From positions 248,001-312,000 of the forward strand of contig NZ_NEVQ01000013.1 in NCBI RefSeq assembly GCF_002261185.1: a DNA stretch of 64,000 nucleotides. Direction: 5' to 3'. Made by a program: the position numbers and the translations under genes. Shown here piece after piece: positions 50,328-58,749 of the stretch. The notes below the pieces were generated by a model. The model made no database searches. It was not told the origin of the DNA and saw only the letters and a program-made list of their open reading frames with translations. Every line of letters begins with the position of its first letter. The stretch's first letter is position 1. The stretch is from Bordetella genomosp. 4 (GTDB lineage: Bacteria; Pseudomonadota; Gammaproteobacteria; Burkholderiales; Burkholderiaceae_B).

Positions 50328-51335
50328 TCAGGAAATCCCGGTAGCGCCCACGAGTTTTACCAACTCGCCCCACTTTGCATACTCGCTCTCGAAAAAAGCT
50401 CGCGTTTGCTCCGCCGTCATCGGCGCGTAGGCGGGAACGCCCTCATTTTCTACACGCGCATTGATGGCTGGATCCCTGAGTGAGGCTTGAATCGCCTCTC
50501 TCAATTGCGCTGCGATATCGGCCGGCAAGCCGGCGGGCGCGACATAGGCGTTCCACGTCACGACATCAAAATCGGTATTCAGCAGTTCCTCTACCGTAGG
50601 CACGTCCGGGGCAGCCTTCAGGCGCGCTTTGCCCGACACGGCCAGCGCAACGAGACGTCCTGATTTGACCTGGGGACCGACCACCGACCATGCGTCGAAC
50701 GCGTAAGTCAACTGCCCGCCTGCGAGATCCGTCAGCACCTGGGGCCCTTGTTTGTAGGGTACGTGCACCGCCTTGGGCACACCCAATTTCTGGGCCAGCA
50801 CGTGGCACGCGATATGGCTGGACGTCCCTGTACCGCTGGATCCGTAGGTTGCCGTGTCGGGATTCTCGCGCAAATGTGCGGCCAGCTGGTCGAGGGTCTT
50901 GATGCCGGACTCGGCTGTGACGACCAATACCACGGGCACCTGAATAGTGACCGCCAGCGGTTCGAACGCCGTGCGCGGATCAAACGGCAGGCTCGAGTAC
51001 ACATGCGGGTTGATAGCGAATGAACTGGCGGTGCTGTACAGCAAGGTATAGCCATCGGGTCGGGCGCGCGCCACGGCGGCTGCGCCGATGTTGCCGCCGG
51101 CGCCAGCTTTATTCTCGATGACCAGATTCGCGTCGAGGTGTTTGGACAGCACGGTTCCTATCAGGCGTGCGATGATGTCCGTATTGCCGCCAGGCGCAAA
51201 CGGAACGACGATGGACACCGGTTTATCCGGAAACTTCGAAGCCGCTTGCACACTGCGCCACGGCATCATGGCGCCGGCGCCCACTAACGGCAAACTCGCT
51301 AATTGCGCACAAAACGTGCGGCGCTTTACGTTCAT
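50328..51335 (-). CDS. Bug/TctC-family solute receptor (1)
   Basis: A periplasmic tripartite-tricarboxylate-type receptor of 335 aa. The N-terminus MNVKRRTFCAQLASLP with SVQAAS is a signal peptide. The mature protein has PDKPVSIVVPFAPGGNTDIIARLI, VIENKAGAGGNIGAAAVARA, ATYGSSGTGTSSHIAC and YKQGPQVLTDLAGGQLTYAFDA, all hallmarks of Bug proteins that bind small carboxylates or amides. ATG 51335 has AAGGGGA six bases upstream; a longer in-frame start would overlap the deacetylase gene. It is the last gene of an operon with the deacetylase, SDR and ketopantoate-reductase-like genes. No TctAB permease is nearby, as is common for Bug orphans. Confidence 0.92.
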   Translation of the reverse strand: MNVKRRTFCAQLASLPLVGAGAMMPWRSVQAASKFPDKPVSIVVPFAPGGNTDIIARLIGTVLSKHLDANLVIENKAGAGGNIGAAAVARARPDGYTLLYSTASSFAINPHVYSSLPFDPRTAFEPLAVTIQVPVVLVVTAESGIKTLDQLAAHLRENPDTATYGSSGTGTSSHIACHVLAQKLGVPKAVHVPYKQGPQVLTDLAGGQLTYAFDAWSVVGPQVKSGRLVALAVSGKARLKAAPDVPTVEELLNTDFDVVTWNAYVAPAGLPADIAAQLREAIQASLRDPAINARVENEGVPAYAPMTAEQTRAFFESEYAKWGELVKLVGATGIS

Positions 51336-51352
51336 GGAATCCCCTTTTTTGT

Positions 51353-52291
51353 TTACTTGCTCACGCTTGGGGCAAATCGCCCCACGTGTGCACTGACATC
51401 GAAACGATTGGCATTGGCCGACGAACGGTGATATTCGGCAATCTGCATCGGCGTTGCCCACCAGACATCTTTCGCGGCTGAGATATGCGCGAAAAATCTG
51501 TCCAACAGCCGCAGACGCTGCGGGCGTCCCGAGATCCAGTCATGGACGGTGATCATGCAGAGCCCGCCCCATTCCCGCGTTCCTTCGAACTCTTCGATCC
51601 AGCTTTCCAGAACCGCATTGGGATTGGCGGGATGGGTCTTGTCGCGCGGCCCGTTCGTATAGCGGAAATACAGTGCATCGTCGATGGTCCAGGTGACGGG
51701 AACCTGCACCAGGCCGTCGATTGTGTAGGGATGATCGAACCCCATCAGCGAACTGTCGTAGGCGATATTCGCCCGCGCCAATGCAGCAAGGCTCTCGGGC
51801 GAGTGTTCAAATGAGGGCGCGCGATAGCCGCGTACCGCCTCGCCTGTCTGGGCGCGAAACACATCGATGCTGCGATTGAGGTAATCGTCCAGCAACGCAT
51901 CATCGAGCGTATCCAGCCGCTCGTGGAAATAGCCGTGATACCCGACTTCATGGCCTGCTTGCAACAGCGTGGGCAACAGATCGGGATAAGTCGCGGCGAC
52001 GACGCCGGGCACGTAGAAGGCGCCCTTGATATCCCATTTTTTCAACAAGGCCAAAATCCGTGCCACCCCTTGTCTGGGGCCATAGCGGCGCTGCTCCAGC
52101 TCTCCCAGAGACTTGGTTTGCTGCTGTCGTGTTACCCAAAAGTACGGCGACTCGGCATCCAGGTCCAACGTGAAAGCGACGGCGCTGCGCTTGCCCGACG
52201 GCCAGGTGTAGTCCGGAAAAGAAATGCGGCTGTCGTCGTGCATGTTCACGCAGGTCTCGTGCACGTTTGCGGGGCTCGGTGTGCTATTCAT
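51353..52291 (-). CDS. Polysaccharide-deacetylase-fold hydrolase (NodB homology), imidase-like
   Basis: A 312-aa cytoplasmic metal-dependent hydrolase of the NodB/PuuE fold. Metal ligands are in FTLDLDAES (first Asp pair) and EVGYHGYFHERL (His pair). GYRAPSFEHSPESL and the late HDWISGRPQRL complete the active site. Members with this motif set include allantoinase PuuE, cyclic imidase and peptidoglycan deacetylases, so the substrate may be a cyclic imide or amide rather than a polysaccharide. No signal peptide is present. GAGGAT precedes ATG 52291. It starts 3 nt after the SDR stop. Confidence 0.85.
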   Translation of the reverse strand: MNSTPSPANVHETCVNMHDDSRISFPDYTWPSGKRSAVAFTLDLDAESPYFWVTRQQQTKSLGELEQRRYGPRQGVARILALLKKWDIKGAFYVPGVVAATYPDLLPTLLQAGHEVGYHGYFHERLDTLDDALLDDYLNRSIDVFRAQTGEAVRGYRAPSFEHSPESLAALARANIAYDSSLMGFDHPYTIDGLVQVPVTWTIDDALYFRYTNGPRDKTHPANPNAVLESWIEEFEGTREWGGLCMITVHDWISGRPQRLRLLDRFFAHISAAKDVWWATPMQIAEYHRSSANANRFDVSAHVGRFAPSVSK

Positions 52292-52294
52292 GGT

Positions 52295-53053
52295 TCAATC
52301 CTCAGTGATGCGTTTGCTCGGATCTGGGCGACGATTGATCCCGCCTCCGCCGTCTACAGAGAGCACTTGGCCTGTCGTGAACGACGCAGCGTCGCTCGCG
52401 AGAAAAAGCACTGCGCGGCTCAGCTCTCCGGGCTGGATCATGCGGCCAAGTGGAATCGCCGCGGATAGTGTCTTCAGATGATCGCCCGGCAATGCAGGGC
52501 TGTTCATCCCCTGCGCCAGCCCGGGTCGGACCGCGTTCGCACGGATGCCGTGAGGCGCCAGCTTCACCGCCAGAATGCGGGTCATCTGCTCGAGCGCGGC
52601 CTTCGATGGCCCGTATATCGCCCCATTGGGCCGCGCCACCTCGGCCGAGGCCGAACTGATATTGACCACTGCCCCGCGGATGCCGGCGGCGATCCAGCGT
52701 TTGGCCAGCAGCTGAGTCAGCAGCAACGGTGCCAGCACATTGACTTCCACGATGCTGCGGCACAGATCTGGCGTCGCGTCCAGGATGTCTACAAAGGGAA
52801 ATACGGCAGCGTTATTGACCAGCACACGGGGCAATGCTTCATCGCTCCAGCTGGCGACCAGTTTCTCGATAGCGGCCGCATCGGTGATGTCTGCCACCAC
52901 GGTTCGAATGGCTTTACCTACTTGAGACGAATGCTCGCGGTCGATGCTCGTCACCGTGGCGCCCTCTGCGATAAATGCGTGCGCCAACTCCAGTCCAAAA
53001 TGGCCATTCCCGCCCGTCACCAGTACGTGCTGGCCCCGATACGCCTCGTTCAT
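52295..53053 (-). CDS. Classical SDR oxidoreductase
   Basis: A 252-aa short-chain dehydrogenase. The cofactor loop is TGGNGHFGLELA, the NNAA motif is in VLVNNAAVFPF, and the catalytic set is Ser in NISSASAE plus Tyr-Gly-Pro-Ser-Lys (YGPSK). The C-terminal ASFTTGQVLSVDGGGG is the usual end segment. The ATG at 53053 shares one base with the stop of the upstream ketopantoate-reductase-like gene (TGATG), so translation is coupled. The substrate is unknown; as part of the four-gene operon it probably acts on a small hydroxy or oxo acid derivative. Confidence 0.9.
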   Translation of the reverse strand: MNEAYRGQHVLVTGGNGHFGLELAHAFIAEGATVTSIDREHSSQVGKAIRTVVADITDAAAIEKLVASWSDEALPRVLVNNAAVFPFVDILDATPDLCRSIVEVNVLAPLLLTQLLAKRWIAAGIRGAVVNISSASAEVARPNGAIYGPSKAALEQMTRILAVKLAPHGIRANAVRPGLAQGMNSPALPGDHLKTLSAAIPLGRMIQPGELSRAVLFLASDAASFTTGQVLSVDGGGGINRRPDPSKRITED

Positions 53054-54081
53054 CACACCACCCTCTCCATGAGTTCGTCCAGATTGGCATTGCCAAAATC
53101 ACGGCGTCCCGTCTCCATCTCGCGGATCATGGCGATCATGTGCGCGACAGTCGGGGTCTGAATACCGGCAGCCCGGCCATGCGCGACAATGTCGGTAATC
53201 TGCGGGTCGACCTCTGTCGCGCGTTTGCGCACCGCCAGGTCACGCCATACGCCGCTGCGGGGCTTTCCGACCCAGCGGCGGCAATGATCAGTGATCTGCT
53301 GCATCTGGGCCCAGGCGTCGTCCTCGTTCGCTTGCGCACTGAAAGCCTCGGGGGCAAAACCGTCAAACGGCATGGGTTGAACGCCGTTGGCGTTGGCTAC
53401 CTTGACGACTTCGCCGCATAAAGCGCGCCAGAGGGGCAAATAGTGGCGATTGCCTAGTTGTTCGACGATGGTGTCGTTGGACAGCGCCGTCGTGAACAGC
53501 AGCGCGCCGATAGCGACCTTGCTCCACTTGTAACCCAACAAATGCGCCGTCCAGCTCGATTCCGGGTCAACCATCCGCACCAATGATTCGGCGTCTCTGG
53601 ACCGCGTCGTGTCACGGCCATCCAGTTCGCCAACGCGAATACATCCTTTGCCACCGAACTGAATTCGCCCCGGGCCCAGATAATCCGAGGCGAAATTCAC
53701 CAGTGCGCCCATGGTGCGCTCGGCACCAATCAGATTCGCGATGATGGATTCTGTCAGGCCGTTCTGCAACGCCAATACCCAGCCATCGTCACGCAGATGT
53801 GGGCGCAGCATGGTAACGGCGTCATGCGTGTGTTGCCCTTTGACAGACAGCAATATGCGCCCATAAACGCCCTCGATTTCCGACGCTAAACAAGCGTCCA
53901 TACGAGAAAACGTGCTGCTGCCATCCGGTCCGACGATCTCCAGACCATGGGTGCGGACTGCCTGAACGTGTTCGGGAACCACATCCACCAGCAACACCGC
54001 CTGCCCGGCATCGGCGAGCTTTGCCGCCACGACGCCGCCGATCGCGCCACCCCCCCAAACAACGATTGGTTCCTGACTCAC
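53053..54081 (-). CDS. Ketopantoate-reductase-family (ApbA/PanE-like) dehydrogenase
   Basis: A 342-aa NAD(P)-dependent reductase of 2-oxo acids. The N-terminal Rossmann loop is VVWGGGAIGGVVAAKLADAG. GRILLSVKGQHTHDA and LALQNGLTE, with the conserved Asn, follow. The catalytic Lys falls in YKWSKVAIGALLFTTALSN, and the C-terminal helical domain ends in IREMETGRRDFGNANLDEL. I prefer GTG 54081 because AGGGGG lies just upstream; GTG 54108 is an alternative. It is longer than biosynthetic PanE (about 300 aa) and in a catabolic operon, so it is probably not for pantothenate. It is divergent from a LysR gene. Confidence 0.85.
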   Translation of the reverse strand: MSQEPIVVWGGGAIGGVVAAKLADAGQAVLLVDVVPEHVQAVRTHGLEIVGPDGSSTFSRMDACLASEIEGVYGRILLSVKGQHTHDAVTMLRPHLRDDGWVLALQNGLTESIIANLIGAERTMGALVNFASDYLGPGRIQFGGKGCIRVGELDGRDTTRSRDAESLVRMVDPESSWTAHLLGYKWSKVAIGALLFTTALSNDTIVEQLGNRHYLPLWRALCGEVVKVANANGVQPMPFDGFAPEAFSAQANEDDAWAQMQQITDHCRRWVGKPRSGVWRDLAVRKRATEVDPQITDIVAHGRAAGIQTPTVAHMIAMIREMETGRRDFGNANLDELMERVV

Positions 54082-54218
54082 TACCACCCCCTGATTTCGA
54101 TAATGCACCGCACGGCGCGTCCCAGACCGAAATTCTGAAGCGCCAAAACATATAATTCAATTTCTTAATTTGGCCATTTACTTGCATAAAACGTAAGTAA
54201 TACACCAGGACCAGCGAC

Positions 54219-55136
54219 ATGAATTACCGCGCTTTCGAGGCGCTACACGCCTTTGTGGAAGGTGGCAGCATTGCGCAAGCCGCGATGCGATTGAACCGTA
54301 CACAGCCCCAAATCAGCCGCCTGCTCAGCCAACTGGAGGAGGACGCGGGATTTGAGATCCTGACTAAAGTCGGACGCCGGCTCGAACTAACGGAGGACGG
54401 TCAAGCCCTCTATCAGCGGGTCTATGGACTGCTGCGCGCCCAAGATGCCGTACACGATTTTGCAGAAGACATGCGGCACGGCCGGCGAGACCGGGTGCGC
54501 ATCATCGCAGCCAATCACATCATCGATGGCATGGCGGCAGAGGCGCTAGGCAACTGCCGCCTGCAGAATCCCGGCTTCTCGGCCGCGCTGACGGCCCGCA
54601 TGCCTGCGGAGCTGCAATGGTGGCTGGCGCAGCAGCAGTTTGACGTGGCGTTGGTACAGTTGCCGCTGGAGCACCCCGCCATCGAGACAGAGCTGTTCTG
54701 CCAAAGCGAGATCGTAGCGGTGATGCATCCGGATCATCCCTATGCGGACCGTACACAGATCGAACCCAAAGACACCCAGGCCGAACCCTACATCAGCCTG
54801 GGACGCCGCAGCATTCTGGAGCAGCGCTGCCTGGCGTCATTCGAGGCCACTAATGCCAGTGCCAACAGCGAACTGGAGGTTTCTTTCAGCACCACCGCGA
54901 TCCAATTGGCCGCGATGGGTTGCGGCATCGCTCTCGCAGAGCCCATGGCCGCGCTTGCGCAGCGGCATCTGAACATCGTCGTGAAAAAATTCCGACCGGT
55001 CGCGAAGCTGCATTACGGTATGGTGTTTCCGCGGGGAAAACGGCGTAGCCCTGCTACCGAGATCTTTGTCGAAGAGCTGCGTCGATGCGCGGACCGGAAA
55101 GTGGTCGAAATACAGAAGCTTTTGGCGGGCACGTAG
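54219..55136 (+). CDS. LysR-family regulator (1)
   Basis: A transcription factor of 305 aa. The helix-turn-helix is ALHAFVEGGSIAQAAMRLNRTQPQISRLLSQLEEDAG near residues 8-44, followed by LTEDGQALYQRV and a two-part ligand-binding domain (QFDVALVQLPLEHPAIETELFC, then GCGIALAEPM). It is divergent from the ketopantoate-reductase/SDR/deacetylase/Bug operon and is the likely activator of that operon. The intergenic 54082-54218 is AT-rich, but I do not pin down a T-N11-A box. AGGACC precedes ATG 54219. Confidence 0.9.
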   Translation: MNYRAFEALHAFVEGGSIAQAAMRLNRTQPQISRLLSQLEEDAGFEILTKVGRRLELTEDGQALYQRVYGLLRAQDAVHDFAEDMRHGRRDRVRIIAANHIIDGMAAEALGNCRLQNPGFSAALTARMPAELQWWLAQQQFDVALVQLPLEHPAIETELFCQSEIVAVMHPDHPYADRTQIEPKDTQAEPYISLGRRSILEQRCLASFEATNASANSELEVSFSTTAIQLAAMGCGIALAEPMAALAQRHLNIVVKKFRPVAKLHYGMVFPRGKRRSPATEIFVEELRRCADRKVVEIQKLLAGT

Positions 55137-55175
55137 CGCGGGATGCGCACGCAGCTGCTATCGCTCGCGCCGCAT

Positions 55176-55580
55176 TCAATCTGTCGAAGCGGCCTTCTCC
55201 AGAATCCTGGGCAAGCTGAGCTCCAGCCAATCCACCAAGCCGCGCACTTTTTCGGCCGCCTCGACGCCAATGGGCGTCAACGAATACTCCACATGGGGCG
55301 GCACGGTATTGAAAGCGCGCCGATGCACCATGCCGTCGCCTTCGAGCCATTGCAGTGTCTGGGCCAGCATACGCTCGCTCACGCCGCCGATCTGACGCCG
55401 CAGATCGCTGAATCGCAGGGTCCCCGACTGGAGAGCAATCAATACCAATACACCCCAGCGGCTCGTCAGATGCTTGAGAATCGGGCGCGATGGACAGCCC
55501 GCCGCCATCACGTCGCCGCGGCGCAGTTTGGCCGATAGCGATTCCGCGACGGAGGATTTAGGAGAACGGGGCTTAGACAT
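55176..55580 (-). CDS. HxlR-family regulator (QorR/YtfH-like)
   Basis: A winged-helix regulator of 134 aa. CPSRPILKHLTSRWGVLVLIAL with a Cys near the start (Cys29), LRFSDLRRQIGGVSERMLAQTLQWLEGDGMV, and VEYSLTPIGVEAAEKV are HxlR hallmarks. Relatives such as QorR and YodB sense quinones or diamide through this N-terminal Cys. It is divergent from a qorB-like gene, and the region between holds an inverted repeat, so it most likely represses that gene until the Cys is modified. Confidence 0.9.
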   Translation of the reverse strand: MSKPRSPKSSVAESLSAKLRRGDVMAAGCPSRPILKHLTSRWGVLVLIALQSGTLRFSDLRRQIGGVSERMLAQTLQWLEGDGMVHRRAFNTVPPHVEYSLTPIGVEAAEKVRGLVDWLELSLPRILEKAASTD

Positions 55581-55640
55581 ATCGGTGATGAGTTCACAAC
55601 AACATAATCAGTGTAGCCCCTTAACTAACATTTTTGTACG

Positions 55641-55659
55641 TACTTACTAAAAATAAGTA
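55641..55659. promoter_or_regulatory. Candidate HxlR operator (TACTTA, 7-bp spacer, TAAGTA)
   Basis: Perfect 6-bp arms in the divergent region, with a GTACGTAC palindrome partly overlapping its left side. The TACT-N-AGTA core matches the type of site described for YodB/QorR regulators. It lies 44 bp before the qorB-like ATG, near its promoter. Confidence 0.6.
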
Positions 55660-55703
55660 TTGGCTCTATAGTGTGTTCACCGCACATTTCTTGGAGTCGC
55701 ATC

Positions 55704-56552
55704 ATGACCATCGCAATCACTGGCGCCACAGGCCAGCTAGGACGTCTCGTTGTTCAAAAGCTGAAAGCAAAAATCAATCCTGGCGATATCGTCGGCCTGG
55801 TGCGCAGCCCTGAAAAAGCCGCCGATCTGGGCATCACGGTGCGCGCCGCGGACTACACGCAGCCCGCCACACTGGAGGCGGCACTGCAAGGGATAGATAC
55901 CCTGCTGCTGATCTCGGGCAATGACATCGGGCATCGCACGGCGCAACACGCCAACGTCATTAACGCTGCCAAGCAATCCGGAATGAAGCGGATCGTCTAT
56001 ACCAGCCTTCTGCGTGCGGATACATCACCATTGAGTCTGGCGCCAGAGCATGCGCAGACCGAAGCGCTATTGAAACAATCCGGTCTGGTGTACACCATCC
56101 TGCGCAACGGCTGGTACACCGAAAATTACACCGGTGCTATTCCCCCCGCCCTCGCCCACGGCGCGCTCTATGGCAGCGCGAAGGACGGCAAAATCTCGTC
56201 TGCGCCCAGAGCCGACTATGCGGATGCTGCCGTGGCGGCACTGACGGGTGCGGGGCATGACGGAAAAATATATGAACTCGCGGGCGACACGTCGTACACA
56301 TTGACCCAGCTGGCAGCAGAGGTCTCCAGGCAGACGGGCAAGGACATCCCTTATCGGGACATCCCGGAGGCAGATTACGCTGCCGCGCTCAAGGGCGCAG
56401 GTCTGCCAGAAGGACTCGCGGCCGCCATCGCTTCGTGGGACGTGGGCGTATCTCACGGAGCGCTATACGACGATAGCCGGCAACTCTCGAAACTGATCGG
56501 CCGGGCCACGGGCTCACTGCAGGATGCCGTTGCTGCAGCGCTGAAAGCCTGA
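55704..56552 (+). CDS. qorB: NAD(P)H:quinone oxidoreductase QorB (YtfG-like, NmrA fold)
   Basis: A 282-aa atypical SDR that reduces quinones. The cofactor loop ITGATGQLGRLVVQ is at residues 5-18. LVRSPEKAADLGITVRAADY, KRIVYTSLLRAD and LRNGWYTENYTG, found in QOR2 enzymes of enterobacteria, follow, and IYELAGDTSYTLTQLAAEV lies in the C-terminal half. GGAG lies eight bases before ATG 55704. It is divergent from the HxlR gene, the same arrangement as ytfG/ytfH. Confidence 0.9.
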   Translation: MTIAITGATGQLGRLVVQKLKAKINPGDIVGLVRSPEKAADLGITVRAADYTQPATLEAALQGIDTLLLISGNDIGHRTAQHANVINAAKQSGMKRIVYTSLLRADTSPLSLAPEHAQTEALLKQSGLVYTILRNGWYTENYTGAIPPALAHGALYGSAKDGKISSAPRADYADAAVAALTGAGHDGKIYELAGDTSYTLTQLAAEVSRQTGKDIPYRDIPEADYAAALKGAGLPEGLAAAIASWDVGVSHGALYDDSRQLSKLIGRATGSLQDAVAAALKA

Positions 56553-56656
56553 CCCCCCTCGATCTGGCACGCGTCGATAAATCATCGGCCGCCCGCCGCA
56601 CTGCCCCACCAATGGGCCATCAGCGGGCGGCGTATCGTGCGGCAGCAACGCGGTCG

Positions 56657-57652
56657 TTATTCCACCTTCGTCCCGGTGGATTTCACCAAGTCGCCCCATT
56701 TCGCTATTTCCTTTTTCTGGAAAACCGCGAAATCGTCTGGCGACATCGCAGACGGTATGACGCCCATTCCCTCTAGACGCGCCTGCATATCGGGTGAATG
56801 GATAATCTGCGCGAGTGCTTGGTACAGCTTGTCCACGATGGGCCGCGGTGTGCCGGCAGGTGCAAAGATCGCTTGCCAGGCTTGTACCTCGTAGTCTTTG
56901 ACGCCCGCCTCTTGCATGGTAGGCACGTCGGGCAGGCTTTTCAGCCGCTGGGGCGAGGTCACGGCCAACGCACGCAGGCGCCCGCCTTTGACCTGTGGCA
57001 CGACTGTCGGTCCCTCGAACATGAAGTCGACTTGTTGCCCGATCACATCCGGAATGGCCGAGCGGCCCGAGTATGGCGCGTGCACGAGCTTGATGCCCGC
57101 TATCTGCTCCAGCAAGACTCCCGACAGATGTTGTGTCGTGCCGATCCCGGAGGATGCATACGAGATCGTGCCCGGTTTCTCGCGCGCGGCGTCGATGATG
57201 TCCTGGACCGATTTGAATCGGCTTTCGTTAGATACGACCAGCGTATTTGCATTCATGCCGATGATCGTGATCGGCTGAAACGACGCCACCGGGTCGTATT
57301 GCATGTCTTTGAACAAGCTGGGATTGATCGCATGGGTCGCAATACTGGCGCCCAATAGCGTGTAGCCATCAGGCGGTGCCTTGGCGACATAGGCGGACCC
57401 GATCATCCCGGTCGCGCCGGCGCGATTTTCCACCACGACATTGTCCTTGAGCGCTTCGCCCAGTTTCTGCGCCATGATGCGGCCCAGCACGTCGCTGTTG
57501 CTGCCGGGCGCAAAAGCAATCACATAGTTGATCTGTTTACTGGGCCAGGCGTCTACCGAGGCCCGGGCGGAGCGCGGGGTGATACCGAATGCACATGCGA
57601 CTGCACTGGCGACGCCGGTCAAGCCGGCCGCCACGAAAGTTCTGCGGTTCAT
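56657..57652 (-). CDS. Bug/TctC-family solute receptor (2)
   Basis: A 331-aa periplasmic receptor with signal peptide MNRRTFVAAGLTGVASAVACAFG ending near ARA. The mature part has PSKQINYVIAFAPGSNSDVLGRIM, VVENRAGATGMIGSAYVAKA, SYASSGIGTTQHLSG, YSGRSAIPDVIGQQVDFMFE and LPDVPTMQEAG, all typical of Bug proteins. GGAGA precedes ATG 57652. It lies downstream of the DapA-family and enolase-superfamily genes on the same strand, so its ligand is probably the sugar acid or hydroxy acid they degrade. Confidence 0.92.
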   Translation of the reverse strand: MNRRTFVAAGLTGVASAVACAFGITPRSARASVDAWPSKQINYVIAFAPGSNSDVLGRIMAQKLGEALKDNVVVENRAGATGMIGSAYVAKAPPDGYTLLGASIATHAINPSLFKDMQYDPVASFQPITIIGMNANTLVVSNESRFKSVQDIIDAAREKPGTISYASSGIGTTQHLSGVLLEQIAGIKLVHAPYSGRSAIPDVIGQQVDFMFEGPTVVPQVKGGRLRALAVTSPQRLKSLPDVPTMQEAGVKDYEVQAWQAIFAPAGTPRPIVDKLYQALAQIIHSPDMQARLEGMGVIPSAMSPDDFAVFQKKEIAKWGDLVKSTGTKVE

Positions 57653-57759
57653 GAGGTGTCTCCTCCCGGATCTCGCTCCGGGTTGTTGTTCAGCGGTGCC
57701 GGTGATGTCCTCCGGCTTTAAAAGTGATGCGTAGACATATGGCTTTTCTGAGGGATGCG

Positions 57760-58710
57760 CTACTTGGGTAATGCCAGTGTCTGCGCGCCCGGGATTTCAA
57801 AATTCACAGACGCCAGGCCGTCCTCCAGCGACGCGCGTTGCGCCGCTGTCAACTCGACGAGCGGCGGCCTGACGGTGGCCCAGCCCTCGTCGCCCGCTCG
57901 TTGCGCAATGGCGGCTTTCATTGCGGGAATCATGGGGAATTTCTGGAACACATTACGGACGGCATCCAGGCCGGCCTGCAACGTGTCGGCGTTATCGCTT
58001 TGCCATTCTCGATACAGCTCGGCGATGGGACCTGGATTGACGTTGCCGGTGGCGGTGATGCATCCCACACCGCCGCCTCGCAACGTGCGCAGCAGGAATG
58101 TCTCGCTGCCGGCAAACACGTCGAACCCTTGCGGCTGGAACGCCTTGAGCATGGCTTCGGTGTTGCTCCAGTCGCCGGAACTGTCCTTGATGCCGGCGAT
58201 ATTCTTGGGATAGGCCTTTAGTAAGCGCTCGATCAACCCCATACTGATACCGACCTGCGCGACGGGCGGGATGTGATACAGATACACGCGCAGGCTCTCG
58301 TCGGCGACTTCATCGATCACCTGTGCGAAGGCTCGATATAGTCCTTCGTCGCTGACGCCTTTGTAGTAGAACGGCGGCAACATCAGCACGCCTGCGCATC
58401 CCGCTGATACCGCATGGCGGGTCAGCTCAATCGCGTCGGGTAACGCGCATGCGCCAGTGCCAGGCATCATGCGGGCTGCAGGCAGGCCTGCTTCCAACAA
58501 CGCATCGAGCAACGCTCGCTTCTCGGCAACGCTGAGCGAGTTTGCCTCCGAGTTGGTGCCGAATATCGCCAGACCTACGCCCTGCTCCAGCAGGTTCTTG
58601 CAGTGAGCCACAAAACGCGGCGCCGAGGGTGAATAATCGGGATTGAACGGTGTCAATACCGGAGAAAGCACGCCACGCAAACGCGGCGTGTCAGGGATCA
58701 ATGCAGACAT
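57760..58710 (-). CDS. DapA/N-acetylneuraminate-lyase family aldolase or dehydratase
   Basis: A class I (Schiff-base) lyase of 316 aa. The GTNSEANSLSVAEKR loop stands for the usual GTTGE. YLYHIPPVAQV carries the catalytic Tyr, and the Schiff-base Lys is in NIAGIKDSSGDW. The family cleaves or dehydrates 2-oxo-3-deoxy acids. Beside an enolase-superfamily dehydratase and a Bug receptor, a 2-keto-3-deoxy-aldonate aldolase or ketodeoxyglucarate-dehydratase-like role is most plausible, not lysine synthesis. It starts 39 nt after the enolase-superfamily gene; the ribosome site is weak. Confidence 0.87.
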   Translation of the reverse strand: MSALIPDTPRLRGVLSPVLTPFNPDYSPSAPRFVAHCKNLLEQGVGLAIFGTNSEANSLSVAEKRALLDALLEAGLPAARMMPGTGACALPDAIELTRHAVSAGCAGVLMLPPFYYKGVSDEGLYRAFAQVIDEVADESLRVYLYHIPPVAQVGISMGLIERLLKAYPKNIAGIKDSSGDWSNTEAMLKAFQPQGFDVFAGSETFLLRTLRGGGVGCITATGNVNPGPIAELYREWQSDNADTLQAGLDAVRNVFQKFPMIPAMKAAIAQRAGDEGWATVRPPLVELTAAQRASLEDGLASVNFEIPGAQTLALPK

Positions 58711-58749
58711 GATCGAGCGGACTCCATCGCAAAGTTAATCGTGAACGCC

